DNA of 21,485 bases from Ectocarpus siliculosus (lineage: Eukaryota; Sar; Phaeophyceae; Ectocarpales; Ectocarpaceae). A program made the translations under genes and the position numbers. This document shows, piece after piece, positions 8,700 through 21,485 of this stretch (the first letter of the stretch is position 1; each line of letters opens with the position of its first letter). Where the stretch lies: the NCBI GenBank assembly GCA_000310025.1, contig FN649731.1:3085641-3107125 (forward strand), written 5' to 3'. The notes beneath the pieces are model-generated. The model made no database searches, was not told where the DNA came from, and was given only the letters and a program-made list of their open reading frames with translations.

Positions 8700-10852
8700 A
8701 TGATCGGCGGCCACCACCAGGTTCACCTCACGCACGACACGACCCCGGAGGGGGGCATGTCTGACGGGAAGGAGCACCCCCCTCCCCGGGTTTTCGGCGA
8801 TGAGCTCAGCAAGGAAGAAATCCAGCAACAAGAGCTGAAGATCAAGGAGCTGGTAGAGGCCGGGTTCGGCACGACGGACTTACAGAAGTACCTCCAGCGC
8901 GACGGGAAGAGGCTGGGAGAGCAGGGAAAACAAAAGGTACCTTTTTTCGCACTCGACTTCGTTAAGGCATGAGGCAAGAAAGATGGACAGGTGTTGTTGT
9001 TGTTGTGTTCTTTGCCATTAAAACCGTTCCGGTCTCTGCGCAGTTTACCTCCAATCACCGTAAGAGTATCTCCGTTGTTGCTTTTGTTCGCCATATTACC
9101 GTCGGTTAACAAGTCCAAGACCGTTTGGGGATTTGGACCTTTGAGAAATGCTTGCTTCAGGTTGAGAAACCGCGTGTCGTCATGCAAGGCTTTTCCAGCA
9201 CATTGGGAGCATTGATGAGAGGGCAGGGCACAGGGAAGGTGTGAAAATGGTCCTCCGCTGTTCGGTCCTCTGCCTATCTTTGTTGGGGTTTCCCGCAAGG
9301 CGTTGGTGGCGTTTATGAATTTTGCAAGCACGAGACTAAGTGATTTTTCTACTGGAGATATAATAAGTAGTAGAAACAAGACAGGGGGTTCATGGTGCTT
9401 CAGCCGACACTCAGATTGTTGAAAGCAAGCACACCAGGCATTTGTTGTCAGTTTCAGATTTGACGGGGTTTGGGCAGCACGAGTCTCTTTCGAGTCTCTT
9501 CTACGCTGCCTGGGTAGTGATTTTTGTCGAACAACAATTTGGCCCGGAAGAAACCCGGAAGATCAAGACTACGCTCTCAAGAGCAATAAAAAACGCACAT
9601 CCCAATCGTGTGCCTTTTTTCGCCTGTTTTCTTTGTTGCCCCCCCCCCCCCCCCTCGTTCTTGGGACCCCCACGACACCTGAACCAATAAAAGGTGCGAA
9701 ACTTGCGGCGCAAGTACCAGGAGGCCAAGCCTCTTGCGAACGCTGGCTTGTCATCTCAGACACCTTCAGTCGTAGCACCGCCAGAGACGCCACGACATAT
9801 ACAACCGTTACCGCCGCCGCCGCCACCACCACCACCGCTACCACCGCGGGAGAGCAGCGCGGAGCCTTTCGGGCTAGGGGCGTCACCCTCGCTGCCCCTG
9901 GCGGTCTCCTCCCCGAGTGCTTTCGTTCGCGATAGCCCGCATGGAGTCCGCTTAAGCTCAACAGGTGTGTGCGTGTGTGTTCATTGTTCTCATCGATCGC
10001 GATAACCGGCTGACCAATGAGACGACGTCGGTCTTAGTGCGACTTAAACAGGGAACGCTTCTGGAGGCCATGATCCGGGGCCCAGTAAGGGGGGGTCGCG
10101 GGGGCGGCTAGGGTTGTGCCCGTACAGTAATGCCGGAACGGTTTCTGTGTGTCCAATGCTTGTGTTGTGATTGTGGAATTCGTATTGGACAGGCAGCTGA
10201 CGCTTCACGTAGAATAGCTCCGTTCTGTGGGCAAGCACTATAAGTCGCCCACGGGCGACTTCTAATATCTTGCCGTTCGCAGATGCCTGTAGTTGTGGGC
10301 ACGGGAGCTACAATAGCTCACCTGTGTGGATCATTTTTCAATTTATCCCACTACTGTCGCTGTACATGCCTCCTGTGCGAAGGGCGGGCTTGCTTGAGAG
10401 GTGCTTGTCAGAGCCCCTCGCCTCCCCTGCCTGTTGGGTGTTTTTGGTAGGAAATATAGCGGTGGTTCACAGCAGCAACCCCGCGTTTCCGGTGTACATT
10501 TCTTGTGGAAGTACGTGCGTACGGTACCGTTCTTGTAATCGCCGTCTGACCCCCTACTGTACCCCCGCAACCTACAGCACCCTCACCACCACCACCGCCA
10601 CCGCCACCACAAATAAAAGCACCCGGCGCGGGAGCTCGCTCGAACGGGGAAGCTTCCAACCCCAGCCTGGAGACGAGCAGGCACGCCGATTGCATGGCCT
10701 TCGCCAAGGAGCTCGCCTCGGCGTGTTCGGAGATAAAGAGCCGCGATGCCATGTACCGTGTCATCGCGCACGCGAGAGTGGCCGCGCTGAACGCCATCCA
10801 GGTGGAGCTACAGTGCCAGGGCCGCCGCGCCACCGGGACCAGCTGGGCATGA
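8700..10852 (+). CDS. Unrecognised proline-rich protein, three exons, 260 residues
   Basis: The product is not recognised. Exons 8700-8936, 9694-9964 and 10578-10852 join in phases 0 and 1 and end at TGA. Residues 1-79 are charged and helical (SKEEIQQQELKIKELVEAGF, then DLQKYLQRDGKR). Exon 2 adds a basic stretch (VRNLRRKYQEAK) and a run of nine prolines. Exon 3 opens with a second proline run right at the splice junction and ends with an acid/base-balanced helical tail (FAKELASACSEIKSRDAMYR). The splice sites are AAG/GTACCT, C-tract then AAAAG, ACAG/GTGTGT and CTACAG. The AG at 9692-9693 is the first after the C-tract. ATG 8700 is the first after an in-frame stop; ATG 8757 has better context and could be the real start. 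Two polyproline tracts joined across an intron suggest an SH3/WW/profilin-type ligand region, which is inference. No membrane segment is seen. Confidence 0.6.
9965..10112 (+). repeat. Intron-start repeat, copy C
   Basis: This is the first ~148 bases of the intron 9965-10577, whose donor is fixed by the phase of the flanking coding exons. It aligns with copy B (7415-7567) from the GTG.GTGTGT donor through AACCGGCTGACCAA, ACGTCGGT, AGTGCG, GCCATGATC and GGCTA. It therefore anchors the idea that the repeat begins at the splice site. Confidence 0.7.
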
Positions 10853-13330
10853 GGAGCGGCCGACGCCTCGCCGCCGTCGCGCATGAAAGATTATAGTATT
10901 GCATGTGTCTGTTGTATGTTCTGATCCCTTTTTTTTTTTATGGTCAAAGCCACCTTTCCCAAGAAATTTTGTAAAGGCTCTATTTCTGTATATGTTCTGG
11001 TATTGACTATGTTTTTTTTCTATCGAAGTACTCTAGTCCAGCAGTCACCTGACTTGGTGTTGGAGCGGGGGCAAGGGAGAACATGGCTCGTCACAGCGTT
11101 GTTGCAGCCGAAGGAAACGCAGAAGCGTTTGCGATGGCCGAGGGATCTCGTGCCTGCTACCTTGTGTGCTCGGGGTAGCAGTAGAAGCGGAGAGGTGCAC
11201 TCATCGGCCATGACGCGGTCTGGGCGGTGTACCCTTGTGCTGCGTCGGCGTGTACGCCCGTACCACGTGTGGGCCTTCTCCCGCTATCGTCATGAGGCAT
11301 GGCAAAGTGTCGGAGCATGATATGCCACCCAAGCCCCTCCCCCCCCGAGGAGGCGTGTGGCGCAACGTGCCAAGGGCACACCGTAGGACCATCGGTCTTG
11401 CCAACGTTGGAAACGTGGCAAAGCATCAGGCGACTGATAATTTAACAATATTGTAAGGAGTAAGAACAGACATTGTGGTTGACGATTTTTAGGAACTTTG
11501 AGGGGTGCACGTGTTTTTCAGTCCGGGGCGTTTCTAGAAGGGTGGCGTTGGCTTCCAGTACACCACACGCAGAGAAGAGAACGAACGTTGCATCAGCCGG
11601 TCGTTTTTCTTGTCTTCAAAACTGGGCACACCTGGGCCCATCCAGTACGAGCTTGAGGCGCGTCGAGAGCAGGGTGGCTGGGGGTACGCGGGCGTTGGGT
11701 CGGAGCGCCGTCTTTCTCCCGTAGGTAAGTCATCCATCGGTGTAGGCATGTCGATTCGTCAGATACCGCTCTCGTCGTGATACTAATAGTGCCACGTGCG
11801 ATGCAGGGTGCTTTCCCACCTCTAGTCTACGCACTTTTTATCGATGGTTATGCACACGTGTATGTGCTTTGTAACCAAAGCTTGGTTCGTAGCGATAGAA
11901 CGCAGACGTCGACTGTGTGCGTTCGCATGGCAAGGTGTACACAACGACGACGTGCACCACATGACGTTGATATGTTTTTATTTGATTTGTGAAACGAAGT
12001 CACTACTGTACACCTGTGCTGTAGAACCGCTGCTTGGATGTCTGCGGCTGCTGTGATTTCTAGGTGGCTTTGTCGTGCACTGCTGTGTGGCGTCCAACGT
12101 GTCTTGGGGCCTATGTACAATTTACGCTGCCGAAAGCTTTGCGTGTTTTAATTGGGCCGTGTTTTGGATTACCGTAAGATCAATACGATAAGTTCAGAGG
12201 GTCACAGACCACGGGGGGTCTCATCGGGCTGGGTGGGTGCAGTTCGAAGAGAAAGGAGGATGCCTGACTCGAGAGTCCGAGAATATTCTCACTCACCATT
12301 TTCCGTCTGGTCAGGACACTCTTTCCGAAAATCAGAGTCAATTCCAGACAAAAGTAGCGACGATGGGGAATGTCCAGGTCTTTTCGAGACACCGTAGGGT
12401 GAAGTGGGCGTCGATCAATAAGCTAGTCTCATTCCATGCTGAGTAGAAGATTGTACTTGGATGAGTCGCTTTTTAAGTTGGGGATGTCCTGTTGTGTTGT
12501 TTATCGTTTTTTGTTTTGTTGTACCGCCGTAAAAGTGCGATCTCAGGACCCTTCAAAAGGTGACACCCGTTTCATTTTCGTGTTTTTTCTGTGGTGAGAT
12601 AATTGTTTTTTTTAGAACATGGGGACGCCGGCTGCGACAGCACATGCAAATCCAACGAGCGCTGTCGAGTGCCCTGCTCGGCAGGCAGCGACTGGCTACT
12701 TGAGATTTAAGGGGTTTAGCCCCACTCAGACTGGAATGCCACATGTCATGTTCCAATCCGATTAGGATTGGTTTCAGGTACATACGGAAGAAGTACTACC
12801 GACATGATTTCGTGGCACCGGTTTTTTGAAAGGAGATTTTTGACCGCGGCCGATTTCTCTCGGCTAGCGAAAGCTACGACCACGAGATCGCGGCGGTGCC
12901 TTCGCGCGACCTACGCCTCGAGGGCCTTGACTACCTGCCCCACCCTTGTCCTCGGAGAGCTTCGAATCTGTGGGGGGGTTGTTCTGCACTTGCATAGTCG
13001 CGCGTGCTGCTGTTCATCCTGGTGTCAAGGTGTTGACTACGGCTCGTGCGCCTCCCTATTGTCTCAATGGGGATCCTTGATCCTCGTCTGCTATTGGTCT
13101 GGTAATTCTGCTGCGCGGCAGCGGCAAGCATTGCAGTAACATGCGTTCGTGTCTGGCTCCACATGCAACAACAAAAAAGTCTCTCGATGCGTTTATCAGG
13201 ATCTAGGCTAGTCAGACAGAAAAACATCTGATGTGTGAGCAAAGAATAACTTGCGGCGCAGATCCCTCGCACAAAGAGTGTGTTCGAAGATCTGCTGCAG
13301 CTCAGAAACGTGATTTTTCGCCTCGCGAGG
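10853..13330. other. Convergent intergenic / 3' UTR region, possible stray exons
   Basis: This separates the stop of the proline-rich gene (+) from the stop of CPOX (-), so both 3' UTRs probably lie here. No gene is recognised. Two stretches look exon-like. 11538-11724 is open in the frame that contains GPIQYELEARREQGG and ends at a perfect GTAAGT donor. 12619-12765 is an ATG-to-stop frame of 48 residues just after a T8 acceptor (TTTTTTTTAG at 12606-12615). In the second, all three frames after the acceptor stay open for 28-49 codons, so it proves little. Other open frames (10940-11320, 12931-13626 minus) show no family features. Confidence 0.4.
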
Positions 13331-16300
13331 TCACGAAACCCAATCTCGAGGTTTTCTGAGGATCTTGACCAGCCTGTCCTCCTCCGACCCCTCCTCCGGG
13401 ACGTGGTTGTATGTCCATGAGACCAAGGGCGGGGCGGACACCATGATGGACTCGACGCGCCCTCCGGAGAGCCCGAACTTAACACCTGATGGCGAATTGA
13501 TCGATCGAACGCGAAGCAGACATACCATGAACAGAGCACAGGGCGAAAAGGAAGGTCGTTGGCGAAGGGGAGTCGACTACAGCGTGGTTGCGTGTTGCGT
13601 GCTACAGTAGTACACCAAACTGTCAAACGAAAATCTGCTACACGACGGCGTTCGCTGTGTTAAGCCCTTGACAGCACGGCACCATGATGGACTAACTGAC
13701 AGTTTTCATGCCTTCACCGGCTGGTCGATAGACCCATCCACCAAACACAGAGCGGACTAAAAACAAGACTACATTGTAGCTCCGCTTGCGGCCGTCGCGC
13801 GTACGCCCAAGAGGGGGAAACAACCCCACCGCTGCGGGACCGACCTCTATCGTAGAGCAGGTTGAACTCGAGGTAGCGTCCGCGTCTCATCAGCTGCCAC
13901 TGCCTCTGCTTGTCGCTGAAGGGCTCGCGGCCTCGGCGCTCGGCAATGGGGAGAAAGCTCGGCATGAAACCGAGCGCGACTTCTCGAACAAAAGCCTCCA
14001 CGTCCTGAGTACCGGATTTGATGGGAGGCGGGCGTGGAGGGGGCGATATGTATACGGATAAGCCGGTGGGCCTTGTGTTATGTTGTCTACACGACTCACC
14101 ACTCTCTCTGAAACGGGGCAGATATATAGAAGAAAAAGAAACCGCACAACGCAAGCCCTGCGCGGGCGGGGGGTTGTTCCTTAGGGGGTTCTGCGAGCCA
14201 GGCTAAACGTCAGCGGCACGCTGTGCGCGGCGGCGGGGTGGGGCTTTAATCGAAGGTACACCATGCACATCTCTGAAAATCGTCTAGCCCGTCCACGTAA
14301 CGTGTCTGGCACCGGGGCCAAATAGGGGGAGACCTTCGACATAACTGTTTCCGCTGTGAGTCGACGAACATGTTCGAAACAAGCACCCGTAGTGAATGAG
14401 ACGGGCGTTATCAAAAAGAGGCAGGTGCCCAATCATGGCAAAAAAAACGAAAAATGCCGGAAACAGCAGAAACACGATGAGCGTTCGTGCAAAGAAGACG
14501 AAGAGCACAAGCAAGGTGCCCGAAAGAAGGAATGCAAGAAACAGAGCTAGGGCAGATGAAATCAAACCTGCCACCTCGCCGATACGATAACCAAGCCCAG
14601 AACCTAGTTTCGTTTGCACCCCGACGAGACCTCCACCTGTCAACACATGATCCCAACCGCGCGGCCCCCACGCGCCAAGCCGTTCGCGCAGTTACGCAAG
14701 TAATAATCTTTCTCCGAATACCCATAGGCAGCGATAAATACCTTCTCCTCTCCGGCATCTTCCCCCTTTACGGCGTCGCCGATGCGCTCGAGGTCATCGA
14801 AGAAGATGCCCCCAACTCCCCTGTGCTCCTTTCTGCATGTCGTCGAGAGACAGAAGCAGAGGTTTCGCCATAAGAATAAACTGTAACCGATCCGTCGCTA
14901 ACGAACCGTCATCAGAGACGAACATCAGCATCAGGCAAGAGCAATTATTAACGTGCCCCCCCCCCCCCGAGGCACCCACTACGCAGTACGCACCACCTTA
15001 GGTTTAAATCCTCGCGGAGTGCCCATCAAAGCCGTTTTGGATGTCATCAGAGGGGGCCATTCTCGATTAAGCTAACAGTGCTGTCGTGATGCTGAACAGC
15101 AGTGTTTTCGTCCCCAACCCTTGCTATCTTTGTCAATGAGTGAGTCGACGAGTTCTCACGAAAGCCAGCGTCCGCCGGCCAGAACAAAATAGTCATCGAC
15201 ACAGCAAGGCCACCAACCACCGGAGTGAGAACAATTAGGCCATGAAGGCATACAGCCACGGGCGCACATCAAGAGAAAATCCTCGGTCTCTCTCGCTCGG
15301 TGTGGGTGTTAGTCTATCTGCCTCTCTCTGCCTCTCTCTCTCTCCGACGGAAGATCGTTCTTTTAGCGCTGAGACAGAGGCTGACAGAAGAGAGAATGAG
15401 AGAGAGAGGGAGAGGGAAAGAAAGAGCGACGAACCCTCAGCCCCGCAAACAACAGAGGCCATGTTCTCGGCATGACCCCCAACCGTGTACACACACAATC
15501 CGCACACCCCATACACCCGAATGGAAATAGAAACAACGACCAGAACGGCATATACAGCCATAATCTCATCTTCGAAACCAACACCACACAGGGAGGCACC
15601 CTATGGGGGGCACCGCAAGAGCACCGAAGTCATGTATAAAAGAATGGAATTTCGACAACCACAGCTGCGAGGACAGTGATACGACGTCGGTGGGCCCAGC
15701 TCCTAGGCTATGCATGTATGCGGATCATCTTGCAAAGATCATTATAAAATCGAGCGTGCCTACCTCATGGGGATGTAGAAGTAGTCGTCGGCCCACTTCT
15801 TGAACCGAGGGTAGGCCTGCGTTACCGCAACGGAGAAGGTTGTGAGGTTAGACAGAACAAAAATACCAGCGGTGAGTGACATGAGGTGGTGGTGGTTTTA
15901 CGACAAGGTTGCGATTAGTACCAAAAGAAAGAGAACAATGACACCAGCGGGAACATCGAAACAACACCATCACCAATCCACCATCACCACCAAACGCATG
16001 GACAAAGATGACAACATGGGGTGCGACAACGACTCCACCACGCCACCACCACCACCGGCAACAACAGCAACACCACCCACAATAAACAAGCCGCAAACAG
16101 CAAACAAAGCTCGCACATACCACACGCTAGATCACCTCCACGTCGAAGCGGTCGCAGATGTCCTTGTAGAAGCGGTGAAATCCCTCCACGTCTCCATCGT
16201 CCAGGTAGTAGGGCGTCAGGTCCGCACCTCCTCCAAACCACCCTTCTCCGGCCACCTGAAATGAGGTAGGCACCCAGACCCCAAAGGAACGATGGCTGTG

Positions 16301-18449
16301 TGTCCATTCTGTGAAATCGCGGGGGGGGGGGTGTCATGGATGGGGGTTCACACCACGGGAAGCACGGCTCTTCATATTTCTACGTTCCCGACGCTCCTTT
16401 GGGCCAATGTTGCAATGCCCACTTCTTCTCCCTGAGGTGCCTTTTATGGTGGTCGCGGTGTGTTTGTGTACTCATAGCCGTGCATGCCGCAGTCGTTGGG
16501 TCATTGACCTTGCATCCCCACATAGCTGGGACAGAGCAACCGTTTTCGTGGGTGAGGCTCTTCTTCCGTTTTTCTCAAAAGAGAGGGCCTCGTGCCTGTT
16601 CGCCACCGATCGAACCACGTGGCAACGACAGCAGCAACACCAACAAAAACGTATGCGACGGAAGGCTATATTGGTCTTTTCACGCATTGTTGTCCTGGGT
16701 TTCTTACGACATGTCTAGATACGCGATGAGCCGCCTCTTGAGGCAGCGAGCGACAAAATTGGATGAAACAAGCACCACCTGCGCTAAAGCGACGGAGGTG
16801 ACTCGCCTTACCCGCCTCACCTCCAAATATCGGACATCCGCCCGGAACGTGGGCACGAACGGACTGGCCGTGTGAAATACCAGCGACATGGCCGCCGCAG
16901 AGTAAGCTTGCCCCCCCGCTGGGTCGATGTTGGACCGCCCGCGCGAGCTCATGGCCTGTGTCGCGCGTCGTACACACCAGTTCGGATACATATTCGATCC
17001 GATCGATTAAACCGCGCACGGTTCGGGTAGAGCGTGCGAGGCCAGCGGAGTACAGAGGGGGGGAATAGTGTGCTCAAAACGTGTTGCTATGAGCGGGTTG
17101 TCTGGGGGGTGCTGATGCCCGGCGGCTGTTACGTCAAGCCGATATCGTCGGACGCAATCTCTTCCCGCATTCGCAGCAGAGGTTTGGACGCAGCAAGCAC
17201 CGCTTTTCGGCTGTCAATTCCAAACGGGCGAGGCGACCACATACCGCGAGCCATTGTCGCAAAATTGAATCACATCAGAGGCAGCGGCGTTGGCAGCGGG
17301 GGGTCAAGCTCTCGAGGTGCTGCCAACAAAAACGAGGTCGCGAATGAGCGAATCACCTGCGCCCTCTCCGGTGTAAGCACCCCATGGATGACCGACACAC
17401 TGCAGGCGGCCTTCTCCAACAGCTCCCCGCCCTCCAGCACACGGGTGATGCCGAAGCCCTGCATGCAGACGACAAAACAAGCTCATCAGGACACGCGGTG
17501 GCAACAGACGCGAGGCGCTCTCCGCAGACAAATTGTGAGATATTGGATCTTTTAAGCGTGCTGCCAGAGTTCACCCCACTGAACGCTCTTAGCCCGCCTT
17601 ACAGATAGCTTTTTGATGGTGACGTTAAAACAGGGCATGATCTTTAGGCAAGTCCGTTAGTGTGCGTGTGCACAGCTGTACCGTATGTTGTGTAATATAC
17701 CACACCCCCTTGACCGACTTCAAAGCTCGATCACTCTGCAACAAAAGCAGTGACGGTGCCGACAATGGCGGCGTTGGAACCGTCTCGCCCAGATCTTCAG
17801 GAAAATTATAGATTGATTGCGACATCCTCTTCGTCGTATACTATCGACGTTTAGAAGGTCGGTCCAGGAAGTGGTACCTGATCCAACCTGGATGTATGTT
17901 CGTCCTTACAGGAGAACGAGAACATTTGGGAGGCATCACATCGGGGCCACGATAACGCAAACGAGCACGTTGCCGTCTGCGTATCCGGCACGGTAGTAGT
18001 TTCGGCTCCATGTGTGCACACACGTAATCTTTTACCGCCGTAACCAAGATATGCAACAACAGTATTGTACTCTGTAGGAGCCATACCTTCGAAGCTCCTT
18101 CTCTCTCCCATCGGTCGATGCAGAAGGTCGCTTTTCCATCCGAGGTTTCGGCCTGCGAGCATATATCAGACTGCGTCTTCACTAGAAACTCAGCAAAGTT
18201 CTCGAACCGTTCGCTGCTGCTACGATTGTCGCCACCATGGTCGTTCTCCGTACTTGGTGTTGCCGTCGGGGTGTTGTCGGCGGTGGCAGTTGCTCCTAGC
18301 AGCAGCGAGGAACGAGATGATGATGGTGATGCCGCATTATGAAGTTGATGTGCCGGAGCGGCAGTTGCTGGTAAGCAGAAGCTGATGACCGCGACCGGAA
18401 AGTGACTTCCCAATAGGATGAAGAGCAAACCCTTCGCCCCTGCCTCCAT
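13331..18449 (-). CDS. CPOX: Coproporphyrinogen III oxidase (oxygen-dependent, HemF/CPOX family), plastid-targeted
   Basis: It converts coproporphyrinogen III to protoporphyrinogen IX using O2 in haem and chlorophyll synthesis. Eight exons in transcript order (18449-18087, 17458-17357, 16955-16821, 16255-16136, 15816-15764, 14832-14772, 14004-13845, 13485-13331) join in perfect phase to 382 codons. Family motifs in order: RFENFAEFL (81-89), [48 protein letters not shown] (205-218), [15 protein letters not shown] (242-256), [11 protein letters not shown] (262-272), [23 protein letters not shown] (318-332), [14 protein letters not shown] and PRDWVS at the end. Length fits the family plus a leader. 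Residues 5-23 are hydrophobic, then S23/F24 and an acid-free Ser/Ala/Thr segment to residue 57: a signal plus transit peptide. I chose ATG 18449 because it starts this leader and leaves 211 bp to the divergent gyrB; an in-frame ATG at 18650 would leave 10. Exon 7 uses a GTCGGT donor. Several usually invariant residues differ (see findings). Confidence 0.95.
15321..15425. repeat. CT tract followed by GA tract, potential hairpin
   Basis: A nearly pure CT run at 15321-15345 is followed about 45 bases later by a nearly pure GA run at 15388-15425. The two are roughly reverse complements. The transcript could form a long stem, or the DNA a triplex. It lies in the 931-bp fifth intron of CPOX. Confidence 0.7.
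17683..17891 (+). mobile_element. ~220-bp inverted-repeat element, copy 2 of 3
   Basis: This aligns with 19161-19382 in the same orientation. Landmarks are ATACCACACCCCC and TTGACCGACTTCAAA on the left; GACGGTGCCGACAATG, GGCGTTGGAACC and GACATCCTCTTCGTCGT in the middle; AGGTCGGTCC and GTGGTACCTG on the right. The ACCGACTT/AGGTCGGT ends are inverted copies. It has no coding capacity and lies in the first intron of CPOX, antisense to that gene. Confidence 0.7.
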
Positions 18450-18660
18450 CGTTCTCAACAAGCGCTTGGGGCAGGACGCAGGAGTAGGAGTGTGCAAGGA
18501 TTGGCCGACGCCAAAACTCATGTTTTCGTTTGGCGGGACTGTTGACTTGGATGTTTGGGGAGGGGACGGACCCGCCCCCCCGAGTTTGCAGCTCTCTCTT
18601 GTTTGGGCCGCCAACCACCACGCCCACGCAACAAGCACCACAGCCAGCACGTAGCTGGCG
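18450..18660. promoter_or_regulatory. Divergent promoter region between CPOX and gyrB
   Basis: This is the entire 211-bp space between two ATGs facing away from each other, so both core promoters and 5' UTRs must fit here or overlap the genes. No clear TATA box is visible. TTTGGCGGGA at 18529-18538 resembles an E2F site, and ATTGG at 18500-18504 is an inverted CCAAT box. Both are motif resemblances only. E2F control would suit a DNA-replication gene such as gyrase. Confidence 0.6.
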
Positions 18661-21382
<2,722 letters not shown>

Positions 21383-21485
21383 GTGAGCGGGGGGGGGGGA
21401 AGGGGGGTGTACTCCTAGCCGTGCATGCCATCATGGGTCCCCCCATCTGGAAACCATGAAAGACCCCCACCCCCCCCCCCGCCGC

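Noticed and set aside
12931-13626. 231-codon minus-strand frame over the CPOX 3' end
   Set aside because: It is a different frame of the last CPOX exon, which reads a clear family C-terminus ending PRDWVS; this frame is a shadow.
15000-15012. GGTTTAAATCC, weak tRNA B-box resemblance
   Set aside because: There is no A-box or cloverleaf upstream; the preceding bases are a C-tract. It lies in a CPOX intron.
18450-18650. In-frame N-terminal extension of CPOX to ATG 18650
   Set aside because: It would leave only 10 bp to the gyrB ATG and place a second hydrophobic leader before the good one at 18449.

Overview
The window looks like nuclear DNA of a photosynthetic stramenopile, most likely a brown alga of the Ectocarpus type. 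This is inferred from four things. Genes are split into many short exons by GT-AG introns of about 0.1-2.3 kb. Composition is GC-balanced with many poly-C tracts in the introns. Two recognisable genes, coproporphyrinogen III oxidase and DNA gyrase B, begin with a signal peptide cleaved just before a phenylalanine, followed by an acid-free Ser/Ala/Thr/Arg-rich stretch. That is the bipartite plastid-targeting signal of secondary red-type plastids. No bacterial operon, rRNA, convincing tRNA or CRISPR was seen.

Layout. 1-1810 (+): a phase-consistent but unrecognised four-exon 3' part of a gene (low confidence). 1811-4117: no supported gene. 4118-7922 (+): an unrecognised gene modelled as four exons, whose 2.26-kb first intron holds a 639-bp foldback element and one copy of a ~220-bp terminal-inverted-repeat element. 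8700-10852 (+): an unrecognised three-exon gene for a 260-residue proline-rich protein. 10853-13330: convergent intergenic/3' UTR space. 13331-18449 (-): a complete eight-exon CPOX gene of 382 codons. 18450-18660: a 211-bp head-to-head promoter region. 18661-21382 (+): the first three exons of gyrB, which runs off the right end.

How it fits together. CPOX makes protoporphyrinogen IX for plastid haem and chlorophyll, and gyrase B supplies the ATPase subunit that supercoils plastid DNA. Both proteins appear to be sent to the plastid and are transcribed divergently from one short spacer, so co-regulation is possible.

The most unusual structures are repeats. Three introns in two neighbouring genes begin with related sequence starting at the splice donor itself (introner-like). 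Three copies of a small inverted-repeat element lie in introns of three genes. A foldback element has both arms open for a similar peptide. The CPOX protein also lacks several residues that are nearly invariant in its family.
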